Assembly (NCBI RefSeq): GCF_030219325.1
Contig: NZ_CP126625.1
Span: forward strand, 1,848,857 to 1,912,856
DNA: 64,000 bases
Reading direction: 5' to 3'
Source: Geothrix sp.
GTDB taxonomy: Bacteria > Acidobacteriota > Holophagae > Holophagales > Holophagaceae
Both the position numbers and the translations under genes were made by a program. Position 1 is the stretch's first letter; each line of letters opens with the position of its first letter. The notes beneath the pieces were generated by a model. It was not told the origin of the DNA. It saw only the letters and a program-made list of their open reading frames with translations, and did not search any database. Positions 62,894 to 64,000 of this stretch are shown here, in pieces.

Positions 62894-64000
62894 ATGGTTG
62901 ACATGCTCCAGCGCACCTGGGGCAGGTTGGGCGTGTCCGATGCCAGCGCCCCCTTCCTGCCCCTTTCCTTCCGTCTCTTCGCCAGCTTCGGTCTGCTGGT
63001 GGTGCACGCCGCCCTTCCTGCGGATGGCAGGGCTTCGGGCCCCGGCGAACAGACCTACCTGGCCGCGCTCCTGCTGATGTTCATCGAGGCACTCTGGGAA
63101 TCCGGGCGCGGGCTCACCGCCATGGACCACCTCTTCCCGACTCCCCGTGCCCCCTGGATCCGCTGGAATCTGGCCCTCGACCTGGCCCTGGTGACACTCG
63201 TCATCGCCTTCCAGGGCGTGGTGCAGGAACGCTTCGCCACCCTCTACATCTTCCCCGTGCTGGCCTCGGCCTTCTACCTGAGGACCGTGGAGATCGTCTG
63301 GGTGGGGGTCGTTTCCTCGCTCACCCACGTCGTCCTGGTGCTCGGCTTCACCTTCGGCGTGATCCCGCCCTTCGGTTTGTCCGGCGAACTCGTCGATCCC
63401 GACCCCAGTCGGCTCTCGTTCCTGCTTGGCACGGCCTCGTTGCAGGTCTTCGCGGCCACGCTCCTGGTGGTCCTGATCCGACGGAATCTCGACCGGCTCA
63501 GGACCGATCTCAGCGTCAGCGAGGCGGCCGTCGACGAGCTCTCGGCCCTCCATCAGCGGGTCGTCGAGTCCATGAACTCGGGGTTGATCACGCTGGATCT
63601 GAAGGGCAGGGTCACCTCCGCGAATCCAGCTGCCAGAGCCATCCTGGGCGTTCCCGTGGATCCCGGGATCGCGATCCAGGATCTGCTTCAGCTCGGAGAT
63701 CCGCTGCCCTGGCGCCAGGGCCGGGAACATCGCTTCGAGGTGGTGCTGAGCGTCCCGGGCCGGGGCCGGCGCATCCTCGGCGGGCACCTGGCCTCGCTGC
63801 GCGGGGCCTCCGGCCGGGAATCCGGCCAGCTCCTGCTCTTCCAGGACCTCACGGACCTCAAGGCCCTGGAAGAACGCACGCGGATCAGTGAGCGGCTGGC
63901 TGCCATCGGTCAGCTCGCCGCTGGTCTCGCCCACGAGCTGCGGAACCCCCTGGCCTCCATCAGCGGCTGCGTGCAGCTGCTTCAGAAGGAGGGGGCGCCC
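62894..64000 (+). CDS. NtrB-like sensor histidine kinase, 5' part
   Basis: This is a 369-codon open frame that runs off the window without a stop, so it is missing from a list of closed frames. The N-terminal part has several hydrophobic segments (about residues 20-180), then a PAS-like domain (from about 220, SMNSGLITLDLKGRVTSANPA) and the start of a HisKA domain with the phospho-acceptor His in GLAHELRNPLASISG. The kinase ATP domain is beyond the window. Either ATG (62894 or 62903) may be the start. The layout recalls NtrB/AtoS/PilS-type kinases. Confidence 0.85.
   Translation, partial: MVDMLQRTWGRLGVSDASAPFLPLSFRLFASFGLLVVHAALPADGRASGPGEQTYLAALLLMFIEALWESGRGLTAMDHLFPTPRAPWIRWNLALDLALVTLVIAFQGVVQERFATLYIFPVLASAFYLRTVEIVWVGVVSSLTHVVLVLGFTFGVIPPFGLSGELVDPDPSRLSFLLGTASLQVFAATLLVVLIRRNLDRLRTDLSVSEAAVDELSALHQRVVESMNSGLITLDLKGRVTSANPAARAILGVPVDPGIAIQDLLQLGDPLPWRQGREHRFEVVLSVPGRGRRILGGHLASLRGASGRESGQLLLFQDLTDLKALEERTRISERLAAIGQLAAGLAHELRNPLASISGCVQLLQKEGAP

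Overview
The window is a G+C-rich bacterial chromosome segment from a diderm. It encodes a FadL-type outer-membrane protein, an LptF/LptG lipopolysaccharide exporter and a KpsF-type arabinose-5-phosphate isomerase. Together with BshA (bacillithiol synthesis), DivIVA, a monomeric isocitrate dehydrogenase and a D-/L-lactate oxidation operon, this fits Acidobacteriota, most likely the Holophagae (Geothrix/Holophaga-like). That placement is an inference from gene content only.

Layout. 1-9.3 kb: the tail of an SCP2-domain protein; a minus-strand operon for envelope sensing (a 37-residue ORF, a DUF5668-like protein, a LiaF-like protein, a LytS-type kinase and a LytTR regulator); yigZ; icd; a 5'-nucleotidase split into two genes; and a membrane protein. 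9.35-15.95 kb: a complete trpEGDCFBA operon with nearly every junction overlapping, preceded by a leader peptide with three consecutive Trp codons and mutually exclusive antiterminator and terminator hairpins. 16-25.7 kb: fadL, thiolase-divIVA-yggT, bshA, a beta-propeller sensor without a kinase, a beta-barrel protein, a GAF protein and an HU protein. 25.8-35.2 kb: a STAS-like gene between copies of a tRNA T-arm sequence, tRNA-Met, and the lactate regulon (lldP, FAD/Fe-S D-lactate dehydrogenase, lutABC) with its divergent GntR/FadR regulator and a perfect TGGTC-A-GACCA operator.

35.2-56.4 kb: an integrated mobilizable island at the 3' end of a CAT-anticodon tRNA gene (probably tRNA-Ile2). Modules are a P4-type integrase with repeated TGCCCCC arm-like motifs at both ends, two excisionase/AlpA-like proteins, a primase-helicase, a RadC protein, a relaxase with accessory protein and coupling protein (no conjugation pilus genes), and a defence-like cargo: an MmeI-like single-chain restriction-modification enzyme, a very A+T-rich Mrr-type nuclease gene, a membrane-anchored KAP/YobI-like P-loop ATPase and an orphan nuclease-like protein. 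The ATPase and Mrr-like genes are the best candidates for an undescribed system.

56.4-64 kb: core genome again: LON-domain protein, kpsF, an lptF-lptG fusion in one reading frame, mnmA, a membrane protein, tRNA-Cys, tRNA-Gly, a Fur-family regulator and the start of an NtrB-like sensor kinase that runs off the window.
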